From NCBI GenBank assembly GCA_021286885.1, contig JAJTBM010000035.1, positions 1 to 14,543 of the forward strand: 14,543 bases of DNA. The letters are read 5' to 3'. This document shows positions 6,405-13,017 of this stretch, piece after piece. The position numbers and the translations under genes were made by a program. The number at the start of each line of letters is the position of its first letter. Position 1 is the stretch's first letter. This stretch comes from Rhodocyclales bacterium (GTDB taxonomy: Bacteria > Pseudomonadota > Gammaproteobacteria > Burkholderiales > Rhodocyclaceae). Below the pieces are notes generated by a model, which worked only from the letters and a program-made list of their open reading frames with translations, was not told the DNA's origin and made no database searches.

Positions 6405-7307
6405 ATGAATTTCCAATTGCCGCGCAATCCCCTGGGCCCCTTGCTCACCCATCCGGGCCTGAACCTGATGCGGATCGCCGCCGGGGCCACCCTGGGCGAT
6501 GGGGAGGTGGATCTGGAAACCCTGGCCCTGATGCGGCGTCAGGTGGGGGAGGCCGCCCTGGAAGATCTGGACCCGGCCCTGCTGTGGCCCGAGTTTGCGC
6601 GGGGGCTGATGGGGACCCAGCCCTCGCGCATGCTCTGGGTGCTGCGCGAATGTGGCGCCCTGCGCCGCATGCTGCCCGAGGTGGATGCCCTGTTCGGCAT
6701 GCCCCAGAGCGCTGACGACCCGCCCACCGTGGATATCGGCGAGCACCAGTTCCGGGTGGTGGATGAGGTAGCCCGCAGCCAGGGGGGCTTGCCCCTGCGC
6801 TTTGCGGCCCTGGTGTTCAATGTGGGCAAGTTCGATTCGCCCCCCGAGCATCTGCCTGCCCATTACCGCCACATGGAGCGGGCCTTGCCGCGCATCCAGC
6901 AGATCTGCGCCCGCTTTCGGCTCCCCGATGCATATCAAGCCTTGGCCATTCTCGCCATGCTGGAGCTGGAGCGGGTCCATCGGGCCGCCGAGATGCGGGC
7001 CGGTTCCATTGCGGCCCTGCTGGAGCGGGTGGATGCCCTGGGCCAGCCCCACCGCTTTGCGGATCTGCTCACCCTGTGTGCGGCCGATTACCGGGCCTAC
7101 CCGGGGCGCGGTGGGCGCAGCTATCCCAAGGAGCGCCTGCTGCTCACCGCCCTGGAAGCCTGCCGCCAGGTGCGGGCAGAAGACCTGGCCCTGCCCGATG
7201 GGGATGAGGATCCCCAGGCCCGGGCCGAAGGCTTGCAGGAAGCCCGCGCCCTGGCGGTGGCCCGGGCCCTGCGCTCGGCCCGTTGGGGGGAAGACGAGCC
7301 CGCCTAA
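6405..7307 (+). CDS. CCA-adding-enzyme-like protein lacking the nucleotidyltransferase head, with altered HD motif
   Basis: The product is 300 residues and resembles bacterial tRNA nucleotidyltransferase (Cca, usually about 410 residues) from the neck domain onward. Residues about 15-70 (LNLMRIAAGA, ETLALMRRQ, DLDPALLWPEFARGLMG) match the neck. MLWVLRECGALRRMLPEVDA and LFGMPQ match the region before the HD domain, and a long helical C-terminus follows. The catalytic head with its GxGxDxD motif is absent, so it cannot add CCA. In the HD domain the usual FAALVHDLGK reads FAALVFNVGK: F138-N139 replace the His-Asp pair, although the neighbouring HYRHME motif is kept. It is therefore unlikely to be a standard HD phosphohydrolase. 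The reading frame is long, intact and codon-typical, suggesting a maintained protein of unknown role, perhaps RNA binding. ATG 6405 is favoured over a TTG two codons earlier. It precedes mshI by 78 bases. Confidence 0.8.
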   Translation: MNFQLPRNPLGPLLTHPGLNLMRIAAGATLGDGEVDLETLALMRRQVGEAALEDLDPALLWPEFARGLMGTQPSRMLWVLRECGALRRMLPEVDALFGMPQSADDPPTVDIGEHQFRVVDEVARSQGGLPLRFAALVFNVGKFDSPPEHLPAHYRHMERALPRIQQICARFRLPDAYQALAILAMLELERVHRAAEMRAGSIAALLERVDALGQPHRFADLLTLCAADYRAYPGRGGRSYPKERLLLTALEACRQVRAEDLALPDGDEDPQARAEGLQEARALAVARALRSARWGEDEPA

Positions 7308-7385
7308 AGTCCACCCCCGGGGCGGCCGCTAAGGGTACTGGTGCCTCCGTCAGGGGGCTGATTCCCTTTGGTGTTGTGGTCCCCC

Positions 7386-8363
7386 ATGTTTGCGTTTCCG
7401 CCCCAGTTCGCCCAATTGAGTACCCGGCTGCGTGCCCGTTTCCGGCCCCAGGCCCGGGACGTGGGCTGGCGTGCGCTCGTGCGTGAAGGCGAAGCCCTCT
7501 GCCTGTGGGAGGTGTCACCCGGGATTCCGGCGGGCGCGGGGGGCGAGGGAGTGCGGCCTCAGCTCTTGCGCCATGTGCTGACGCCCGATGGGCAAGCAGC
7601 GGCCCTGGCGGCCCAGTTGTGTCGCATCGTGCCCCTGGCCGGGCCTTATGTGTTCCTGCTCAACCCGGCTGATTACCAATGGCTCCAGGTGGATACCCCG
7701 CCGGTGCCCGACGAGGAGCTGCACGGTGCCTTGGGCTGGCAGATCCGCGAGAACCTGCTCCAGCCCCTCGAAGACACCCATTACGACGTGCTGCCCATGC
7801 CGGCTTCCGGGCGTGGCCGCCCGCCTGCCGTGGTGGTGGCCGCCGCCCGCCGCCTGCTCCAGACGGAGATTCAGGCTTTTCAGCGGGCGCGCATTGCGAT
7901 CCAGGCGGTGGATGTGCCCGAAATGGCCCTACGCAATCTGGCCGCCCTCCACGAGGCACCCCCCCGAGGGCTGGCCCTGCTGCATTTTGATGAGCATGGC
8001 GGAATGCTGGTCATTTCCCACGGGGGCGAGCTGGTCATGGCTCGCCGGCTGGATGTGCGGGTGGCCCAGTGGCCGGCTGAAGGCGAGGCCCGCTGGGGGC
8101 GGCTGGAGCGGCTGGGGCTGGAATTGCAGCGCAGCCTGGATCACTTCGACCGCCAGTTCAGCCAGATTCCCCTGTCCCGGCTGCTGGTCTCGGTGGCCAG
8201 TGGCAATGCCGATCTGGTGGAGTATCTGGCCAGCAATCTTTACCTGCCGGTGGAGGCCCTGGATCTGACCCGGGTGATCGACGGCTTGGAGCACCTCGAA
8301 ACCCCACCCAGCCAGACCGGTATTCTGGGCATCGGGGCGGCCCTGCGGGAGGCGGCCCCATGA
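7386..8363 (+). CDS. mshI: MSHA biogenesis protein MshI (PilM-like)
   Basis: The product is 325 residues and fits the PilM/MshI family of actin-like cytoplasmic proteins that organise the inner-membrane platform of type IV pili. Visible family segments are LHGALGWQIRENL, VVVAAARRLLQTEIQAFQRA, IQAVDVPEMALRNL, GLALLHFDEHGGMLVISHGG and the closing ILGIGAALRE, with the LELQRSLDHFDRQFSQIP helix typical of this group. ATG 7386 is preferred; a TTG at 7368 in the same frame is possible, and neither has a strong ribosome binding site. Its stop overlaps the next start by four bases (ATGA). It is the first gene of a run of five overlapping pilus genes, so it probably carries the operon promoter upstream or shares that of the Cca-like gene. 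Confidence 0.85.
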   Translation: MFAFPPQFAQLSTRLRARFRPQARDVGWRALVREGEALCLWEVSPGIPAGAGGEGVRPQLLRHVLTPDGQAAALAAQLCRIVPLAGPYVFLLNPADYQWLQVDTPPVPDEELHGALGWQIRENLLQPLEDTHYDVLPMPASGRGRPPAVVVAAARRLLQTEIQAFQRARIAIQAVDVPEMALRNLAALHEAPPRGLALLHFDEHGGMLVISHGGELVMARRLDVRVAQWPAEGEARWGRLERLGLELQRSLDHFDRQFSQIPLSRLLVSVASGNADLVEYLASNLYLPVEALDLTRVIDGLEHLETPPSQTGILGIGAALREAAP

Positions 8364-9010
8364 GTCGTCAGATCAACCTGTTTGATCCGTCCCTGCGCCT
8401 GCGCCGGGAGTGGCTGACCTTGCCCCGCTTGGCGGGGGGGCTGGCCCTGACCCTATTGCTGATCCTGTTGGCCGGTGGGCTGGTGCGCCAGGGTTTGCCG
8501 CCCCTGCAGCGTTCGGCAAACGAATCCCATGCCCAGCTGGAAGTCCTGCGGGCCCGCCTGCTGGCCGAAACCCGCCAGCTTGCCCAGCATCAGCAAGACC
8601 CCCGGCTCAAGGCCGAACTGGAGGCTGAAGAAAAGCAGCTGGCCCGGGTACGCCTTGCGGTGAGCCAGATCCAGGGCACGCTCCAGAGTCAGGTCCGCCC
8701 GTTTGGCGAGGTTTTCAAGGCCCTGGCCCGCAGCCACCAGCCCGGCGTGTGGCTGGCCCAGGTGGAGGTGGGGCCGGGGGGGCGACTGGAATTGCTGGAA
8801 GGGCGGGCGCGTCATGAATCGTTGATTCCCCCCTATGTGGCGGGCTTGCGCCAAGAAGCAGCCCTGCGGGGGCTGAGCTTCGGGGTGCTGCAGTTGCGCC
8901 CGGGGAGTGCCGAACACCCAGGCCCGGCGGGCAGCCAGGGCGGGCCGGATGTGCGCCAGTTTCTGCTGTCAGGCCAGGCCGAGGCTGTCCAGGTGCAGGG
9001 CTCGCCATGA
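8360..9010 (+). CDS. PilN-like MSHA biogenesis protein (MshI2)
   Basis: The product is 216 residues and has the PilN layout. A short cytoplasmic tail, SRQINLFDPSLR, contains the INLF-type motif that in PilN docks onto PilM. One membrane segment follows at about residues 23-42, then a long coiled-coil-prone stretch (about 48-105, rich in Q, E, A, R, L) and a small periplasmic domain (VWLAQVEVGPGGRLELLEGRA) of ferredoxin-like type. It is an inner-membrane protein of the pilus alignment complex. Both ends overlap neighbours by four bases (ATGA), so its translation is probably coupled to mshI and mshJ. Identification rests on position and architecture, since PilN sequences diverge strongly. Confidence 0.8.
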   Translation: MSRQINLFDPSLRLRREWLTLPRLAGGLALTLLLILLAGGLVRQGLPPLQRSANESHAQLEVLRARLLAETRQLAQHQQDPRLKAELEAEEKQLARVRLAVSQIQGTLQSQVRPFGEVFKALARSHQPGVWLAQVEVGPGGRLELLEGRARHESLIPPYVAGLRQEAALRGLSFGVLQLRPGSAEHPGPAGSQGGPDVRQFLLSGQAEAVQVQGSP

Positions 9011-9645
9011 AGCAGCGCTGGGAGGGTTGGTGCCGCTGGTTTCTCACCCTGTCGCTCCGGGAGCGGGGGCTGGTGAGTGCTGCCCTGATCCTGAGTGCGG
9101 GGCTGCTGCTCCACGATGGCTGGCTGGATCCGGCCTTGCTGGCGCGGGCTCGGCTGACGGCCCAGTTGCAGGCAGAGGCCGAGGAACGTGTCCGCATCTC
9201 GGCCCAACTGGCCGAACTGGCGCGCCATAAGGGCGCCCCGGATCAGGAGGCGCGCCAAGCCATTGAGCGCACTCGGGCCGAAGCCCGGGAGTTGCGCGAA
9301 TCCTTGTGGGATCTGGATCGTCTGCTGGTGACGCCCGAGCGGATGGGGCAGGTGCTGGATGAACTGTTGCAAAAGCGTCCGGGCTTGCGGGTCATCCGCT
9401 TGGAAACCCGGCCCGTGCGCCCCCTTGACCCGAACGTGGCCGAGGAGGGGCTGTTTGCCCACAGCCTGGTACTGGAGGTGGAGGGGCGTTATGGAGATCT
9501 GGTGGGGCTGCTCGATCAGCTGGAGCAGCGCCCCGTCAGCCTGTTTCGGGAAAGGGCCGTGCTCACGGCCCGGGAGGATGGTTTATGTCGGCTCAAACTC
9601 GAACTGTATACCCTGGGGCTGGAGCGCTCCTGGCTCGCCCTGTGA
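9007..9645 (+). CDS. mshJ: MSHA biogenesis protein MshJ (PilO/GspM-like)
   Basis: The product is 212 residues: a short cytoplasmic N-terminus (LSLRERGLV, typical of GspM/MshJ proteins), one membrane helix at about residues 21-40, and a coiled coil at about 45-110 (QLQAEAEERVRISAQLAELA). A periplasmic ferredoxin-like domain follows, including HSLVLEVEGRYGDLVGLLDQ. These proteins pair with the PilN-like partner to join the inner-membrane platform to the secretin. The start ATG overlaps the previous stop by four bases, and its own stop overlaps the GTG start of mshK by four bases. Confidence 0.82.
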   Translation: MKQRWEGWCRWFLTLSLRERGLVSAALILSAGLLLHDGWLDPALLARARLTAQLQAEAEERVRISAQLAELARHKGAPDQEARQAIERTRAEARELRESLWDLDRLLVTPERMGQVLDELLQKRPGLRVIRLETRPVRPLDPNVAEEGLFAHSLVLEVEGRYGDLVGLLDQLEQRPVSLFRERAVLTAREDGLCRLKLELYTLGLERSWLAL

Positions 9646-10004
9646 AGGGGGCCCGCTGCCTGAGCGGTGTGGTGCTGGCCCTGGCGGTTGGGGTGGCCAC
9701 GGCCCAGAGCCTGCCTGATCCAACCCGGCCTTCCGGCGCCTTTCAGATGGGGCCCGAGGCAGAGCCGCCCTTGCCGGGCCAGTTGCAGATGATCGTGCAT
9801 GGCACGGGCGCCCGCCCTTGGGCCCTGATCGACGGGCAGCGGGTGGAGCTGGGTGGCCTGCTGGGGGATGAACGTCTGATCCGCCTGACCGAAGATGAGG
9901 CGGTGCTGCGTGGCCCCGCCGGCATGCGTCGCCTGCGTTTGCTGGCCGGAGTGGAGCCCAGCAGCGTTCGCAGCCCCCGGAACGCCCTGCGGGAGTCCCG
10001 TTGA
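9642..10004 (+). CDS. mshK: MSHA biogenesis protein MshK (PilP-like)
   Basis: The product is 120 residues. GTG at 9642 is chosen because it overlaps the mshJ stop as GTGA and yields a clean signal peptide (KGARCLSGVVLALAVGVATA, then QSLPDPTRP). An upstream ATG at 9585 would bury 60 bases inside mshJ and place a non-hydrophobic leader before the signal. The DPTRP motif right after cleavage is typical of MshK/PilP-like proteins. A small beta-rich domain follows, with LQMIVHGTGARPWALIDGQR and LIRLTEDEAVLRGPAGMRRL. The likely role is a periplasmic linker between the platform and the secretin MshL. The stop overlaps the mshL ATG by one base (TGATG). Confidence 0.82.
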   Translation: MKGARCLSGVVLALAVGVATAQSLPDPTRPSGAFQMGPEAEPPLPGQLQMIVHGTGARPWALIDGQRVELGGLLGDERLIRLTEDEAVLRGPAGMRRLRLLAGVEPSSVRSPRNALRESR

Positions 10005-11683
10005 TGAAAACGCTGGATTACCTGTTTCCCCTGCTGGCGGTGAGCCTGCTGGCGGGCTGCGCAAGCCAGATCCCGCCCCGGGCCACCCAATCGGCCATTG
10101 CCGACGCCGTGCAGGAGGCCCGCCGCTCGGAACCCCGCATCCAGCCCCCCGCGCCTGCCCCGACGGTGCCGGAGGTGCCCGCGCCGCGCAAGGCGCCAGA
10201 AAAGCGTTTCGACCTGGCCTTCAGCGGCGCCCCGGCGGCCCAGGTGTTTGCTGCGCTGGGCAGTGGCTCGCCCTACAACCTGCTGGTGCATCCCGAGGTG
10301 GAGGGCACGATCAGCGCCCACCTGAAGGATGTGACCCTGTTTGAGGCCCTGGACGCCCTGCGGGAACTGTACGGCTACGACTACCGGGTGCAGGGGCGGC
10401 GGGTGACAGTGCTGCCCGCGAGCCTCCAGGCCCGGGTGTTCCAGATCAATTACCTGGCCGGGCGGCGCCAGGGGCAGACCGATGTACGGGTGACTTCCGG
10501 CTCCATCTCCAGCCTGCCCGCCAATAGCGCACCGGGTACGGCCAATGCCAGTACCAATATGGCCACCAATCCGGTGGCAGGGGGCGTCCAGCGGGCGCCG
10601 GACAGCAGCCGCATCCAGACCAGTTCGGATCAGGATTTCTGGGCCGACGTGGCCCGGGCCCTGGAAACCCTGGTGGGCAAGGAGGCAGGGCGCTCGGTGG
10701 TGGTGAATGGGGCTTCCGGGGTGATCCTGGTGCGGGCCATGCCCACCGAGTTGCAGCAGGTGGAGCACTACCTCAAGACCACCCAGCTGGTGGTGGAGCG
10801 TCAGGTGATGCTGGAGGCCAAGACCATCGAGGTGGAGCTGTCGGAGGGGTTCCAGGCGGGGATCAACTGGGCCAATCTGCAAAATGGCTCCGGCGTGGGG
10901 GTGAATGGCCAGATGGTCACCACCGATGGCGTGCCCTCGGGTACCACCCTGCGCGACCTGTTGGGGGGTGGGCTCACAGCGGCGAGCGGGCGCACCGATG
11001 GGGGTGTGTTCGGGCTGGCGGTGCGTTCGGGCAACTTCGGGGCCTTGCTCCAGTTTCTCGAAACCCAGGGGCAGGTCCAGGTCTTGTCCAGCCCGCGCAT
11101 TGCGACCCTCAACAACCAGAAAGCCGTGCTCAAGGTGGGCACCGACGAGTTCTTCGTCACCAACGTGACCACCACCACCAACTCCAGCAGCGCCACCACC
11201 ACTACCTCGCCCACCATCACCACTGCCCCCTTCTTTTCGGGGATCGCACTGGATGTGACGCCCCAGATCGACCAGGAGGGCAACATCATCCTGCATGTGC
11301 ATCCATCCATCAGCAGCGTTACCGAAAAAACCAAGAGCATCAACCTGGGCCAGCTCGGTTCCATCACCCTGCCTTTGGCAGCGAGCACGGTGAATGAAAC
11401 GGATTCCATCGTGCGGGTGCGAGACGGGCAGATCGTGGCCATTGGCGGGCTGATGAAGCAGTCCCAATCCGATACCCGCAGCGCCGTGCCCGGCGGGGCG
11501 GACGTGCCGGTGTTGGGCTATCTGCTGGGCCAGCGGGCCAAGAGCTTCAGCAAGCGCGAGTTGGTCATCCTGCTGCGCCCGACCGTGATCCGGGATGGGG
11601 CCGACTGGCGTCGCGAGAGCGATGCGGTGGAGCAGCGCCTGCCCACGTATGTCGCTCCGGAACGGGATCTGTGGCGCCCCTGA
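10004..11683 (+). CDS. mshL: MSHA pilus outer-membrane secretin MshL
   Basis: The product is 559 residues. The N-terminus is a lipoprotein signal with lipobox LLAGC (Cys19), followed by a Pro/Ala-rich linker. Residues about 66-130 form the secretin/TonB short N-terminal (STN) domain (FDLAFSGAPAAQVFAALG, VTLFEALDALRELYGYDYRV). Residues about 213-263 are an N1-type domain (VVVNGASGVILVRAMPTELQ). The secretin core runs from about 266 to 528, with VLSSPRIATLNNQKAVLKVG, a Thr/Ser-rich loop near 385-407, VRDGQIVAIGGLMKQ, VPVLGYLLG and ELVILLRPTVI. It would form the outer-membrane channel for the pilus. ATG 10004 is used; a TTG directly before it is less likely. It is the last gene of the operon, and no mshM, mshE or mshG follows within the window. 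Confidence 0.93.
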   Translation: MKTLDYLFPLLAVSLLAGCASQIPPRATQSAIADAVQEARRSEPRIQPPAPAPTVPEVPAPRKAPEKRFDLAFSGAPAAQVFAALGSGSPYNLLVHPEVEGTISAHLKDVTLFEALDALRELYGYDYRVQGRRVTVLPASLQARVFQINYLAGRRQGQTDVRVTSGSISSLPANSAPGTANASTNMATNPVAGGVQRAPDSSRIQTSSDQDFWADVARALETLVGKEAGRSVVVNGASGVILVRAMPTELQQVEHYLKTTQLVVERQVMLEAKTIEVELSEGFQAGINWANLQNGSGVGVNGQMVTTDGVPSGTTLRDLLGGGLTAASGRTDGGVFGLAVRSGNFGALLQFLETQGQVQVLSSPRIATLNNQKAVLKVGTDEFFVTNVTTTTNSSSATTTTSPTITTAPFFSGIALDVTPQIDQEGNIILHVHPSISSVTEKTKSINLGQLGSITLPLAASTVNETDSIVRVRDGQIVAIGGLMKQSQSDTRSAVPGGADVPVLGYLLGQRAKSFSKRELVILLRPTVIRDGADWRRESDAVEQRLPTYVAPERDLWRP

Positions 11684-11719
11684 GTGAAATGTAAATTTGT
11701 ATTGAATTTGGTGCTTATC

Positions 11720-11756
11720 CATCCGTGTTAACCCGGATGTGTTTCTTTGTTTTTCC
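11720..11756 (+). terminator. Probable intrinsic terminator after mshL
   Basis: CATCCG (11720-11725) pairs with CGGATG (11734-11739) around an eight-base loop, and is followed by TGTTTCTTTGTTTTT. The stem is short but the downstream T-richness is typical. It lies 37 bases after the mshL stop, supporting the end of the pilus operon there. Confidence 0.55.
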
Positions 11757-11769
11757 TGATTTACGCAAA

Positions 11770-11859
11770 GGCGCCTTGAACAAGCGTTTGCAAGAGGCTG
11801 GCGCCGGGCGGGCGGGCGGGGTAAATTTCGATCAACGTCATGCAGATGACGCTTTTTTT
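11770..11859 (+). other. Structured intergenic element: GGCGCC inverted repeat, G-quadruplex motif, hairpin with T-tract
   Basis: The 329-base gap between mshL and the hemerythrin gene has no convincing gene. It holds, in order: GGCGCC at 11770-11775 and again at 11800-11805; GGGCGGGCGGGCGGGG at 11806-11821, four G-runs with single-base loops; and a hairpin CGTCAT-GCAG-ATGACG at 11836-11851 followed by C and seven T (11853-11859). The last element is a good intrinsic-terminator shape. The whole may be the 3' end of a small RNA or a second terminator for msh transcripts. A possible promoter for the hemerythrin gene lies further on (TTGTCA at 11876-11881, CAAAAT at 11901-11906), but the 19-base spacing makes it doubtful. 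Confidence 0.5.
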
Positions 11860-12012
11860 GATGTCGATGGAATTTTTGTCATGTCCAGGCGGCTGCTTGG
11901 CAAAATACGACAAAAATGGACTTCAGCGGCGTGTACTCAGTCTGGCTGCTGTCCATACAAACGACACAGAAGCAACCCGGTAATCGCCTCATTTTCTCAG
12001 GAGCCTCCCCCC

Positions 12013-12420
12013 ATGACTTTCATGCCGTGGCGCGATGATCTTTCCGTCGGACTCGAAAGCATCGATGAACAACACCGCTGGCTGCTGGAAGCCACCAACC
12101 GCCTGCACGACGAGATGTCCCAGGAGGTGCGCCATCGCGAAGTGATCATCGAAGTGATCGAAGGCCTGATCGACTACACCGTCAATCACTTCATCATGGA
12201 AGAAGAGCTCTTCTACCGGCACGGCTACCCGGATGCCGACGCCCACAAGGCCCTGCACGATCATTTCACCAAAACCCTGCTCGAAATCCTCAGCCACTAC
12301 GAAGAGGGCAAGGAAATCGGCGCCGAAGTGCTGGAGCTGCTCAAGAACTGGCTGGTTCAGCACATCATGGTGGTGGACAAGGCCTATGTGCCCTTCCTTG
12401 CTGAAAAGGGCGTCGCCTGA
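12013..12420 (+). CDS. Bacteriohemerythrin (oxygen-binding di-iron protein)
   Basis: The product is 135 residues, the usual length of a single-domain bacterial hemerythrin, a four-helix bundle binding O2 at a di-iron site. All seven expected ligands can be read: H21 (IDEQHRWLLEATNRLH), H59 and E63 (NHFIMEEE), H78 and H82 (AHKALHDHF), and H117 and D122 (VQHIMVVDKAYVPF). There is no signal peptide or extra domain, so it is cytoplasmic and stand-alone. Likely roles are oxygen delivery, storage or sensing in a microaerobic lifestyle. ATG 12013 is preceded by AGGAG about ten bases upstream. It is flanked by terminator-like structures on both sides, so it is probably transcribed alone. Two FNR-like sequences lie 150-190 bases upstream. 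Confidence 0.95.
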   Translation: MTFMPWRDDLSVGLESIDEQHRWLLEATNRLHDEMSQEVRHREVIIEVIEGLIDYTVNHFIMEEELFYRHGYPDADAHKALHDHFTKTLLEILSHYEEGKEIGAEVLELLKNWLVQHIMVVDKAYVPFLAEKGVA

Positions 12421-12600
12421 GCCCGCCCCTTGACCCCGTGTGTGTTTGCCCCGATGATGCATCCATGCTGTTGCTGAACACCCCCGCCTTCCTGCTGGCC
12501 TACCGCCGTCGCTATGCGTTCCACGCATGGCGCGTAGCCCTGCGCCCGGGCGACGGAGGATAGATCAGGATCAGCGCAGTACCCGGATCACCCCCGCACC

Positions 12601-12635
12601 AGGCCACGGCTCAAAACCGTGGCCTGTTTGTTTTT
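12601..12635 (+). terminator. Strong intrinsic terminator between the hemerythrin and chorismate mutase genes
   Basis: AGGCCACGG (12601-12609) pairs perfectly with CCGTGGCCT (12617-12625) around a seven-base loop, followed by GTTTGTTTTT. It closes the hemerythrin transcript. The 12421-12600 part of the gap contains a further hairpin, ATGCGT-TCC-ACGCAT at 12514-12528, and only very short open frames. Confidence 0.88.
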
Positions 12636-12696
12636 GCGGGCCCGTTTTTGTTTTGCTGCATTTCCCCCCCAGCCGGTTCATCTCAAGGAGAACGCC

Positions 12697-13017
12697 ATGT
12701 CCGCAGCCGTGCAATGCACCACCCTGGCCGAAGTCCGCCAGCACATCGACCGTATCGACCACGCCATGCTGGCCCTACTGGCCGAGCGCGGGGCCTATGT
12801 GGCCCAGGCCGCCCGCTTCAAGCGCAATGCGGCCGAAGTGGCCGATCCGGCCCGGGTGGCCCAGGTGCTGGCGCGGATTGCGCGGGAGGCGGAGGCCCTG
12901 GGGGCCGACCCTGCCGTGGCCCGGGCCACCTGGCAGGCGATGATCGAAGCCTTTATCGCCGCCGAACACAAGATCCACTCCTGGCTCAGCATCCCGGGCG
13001 GGGAGGGGACTTCATGA
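12697..13017 (+). CDS. AroQ-type chorismate mutase, PchB-like
   Basis: The product is 106 residues, a single-domain all-helical AroQ fold that rearranges chorismate to prephenate; the close relative PchB also acts as isochorismate pyruvate lyase. Aligned without gaps to Pseudomonas PchB from memory, the active-site residues R14 (LAEVRQHIDRID), R31 (LAERGAYVAQAARFK) and K42 coincide, while residue 90 is Glu where PchB has Gln (IAAEHKIHSW). No signal peptide is present, so it is cytoplasmic. ATG 12697 has an ideal AAGGAG six bases upstream; an in-frame start at 12619 would overlap the terminator. The stop overlaps the following transporter start by four bases (ATGA), so the two are translationally coupled. 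No salicylate or siderophore genes are nearby. Confidence 0.87.
   Translation: MSAAVQCTTLAEVRQHIDRIDHAMLALLAERGAYVAQAARFKRNAAEVADPARVAQVLARIAREAEALGADPAVARATWQAMIEAFIAAEHKIHSWLSIPGGEGTS

Noticed and set aside
6830..6838. GTTCGATTC, matching a tRNA T-loop box
   Set aside because: No acceptor, D-arm or anticodon structure surrounds it, and it lies inside the Cca-like coding frame.
9585..9641. Upstream ATG as the start of mshK
   Set aside because: It would add 19 residues read through mshJ and place a non-hydrophobic leader before an obvious signal peptide; GTG at 9642 fits better.
9743..11722. Minus-strand open frame of 659 codons opposite mshK and mshL
   Set aside because: It lies across a well-supported secretin and its product is low-complexity (rich in H, G, Q, P), as expected of a shadow frame.
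11896..11912. TTGGCAAAATACGAC as a sigma-54 promoter for hemerythrin
   Set aside because: The GG and GC elements do not have the required spacing and sequence (TGGCAC-N5-TTGC).
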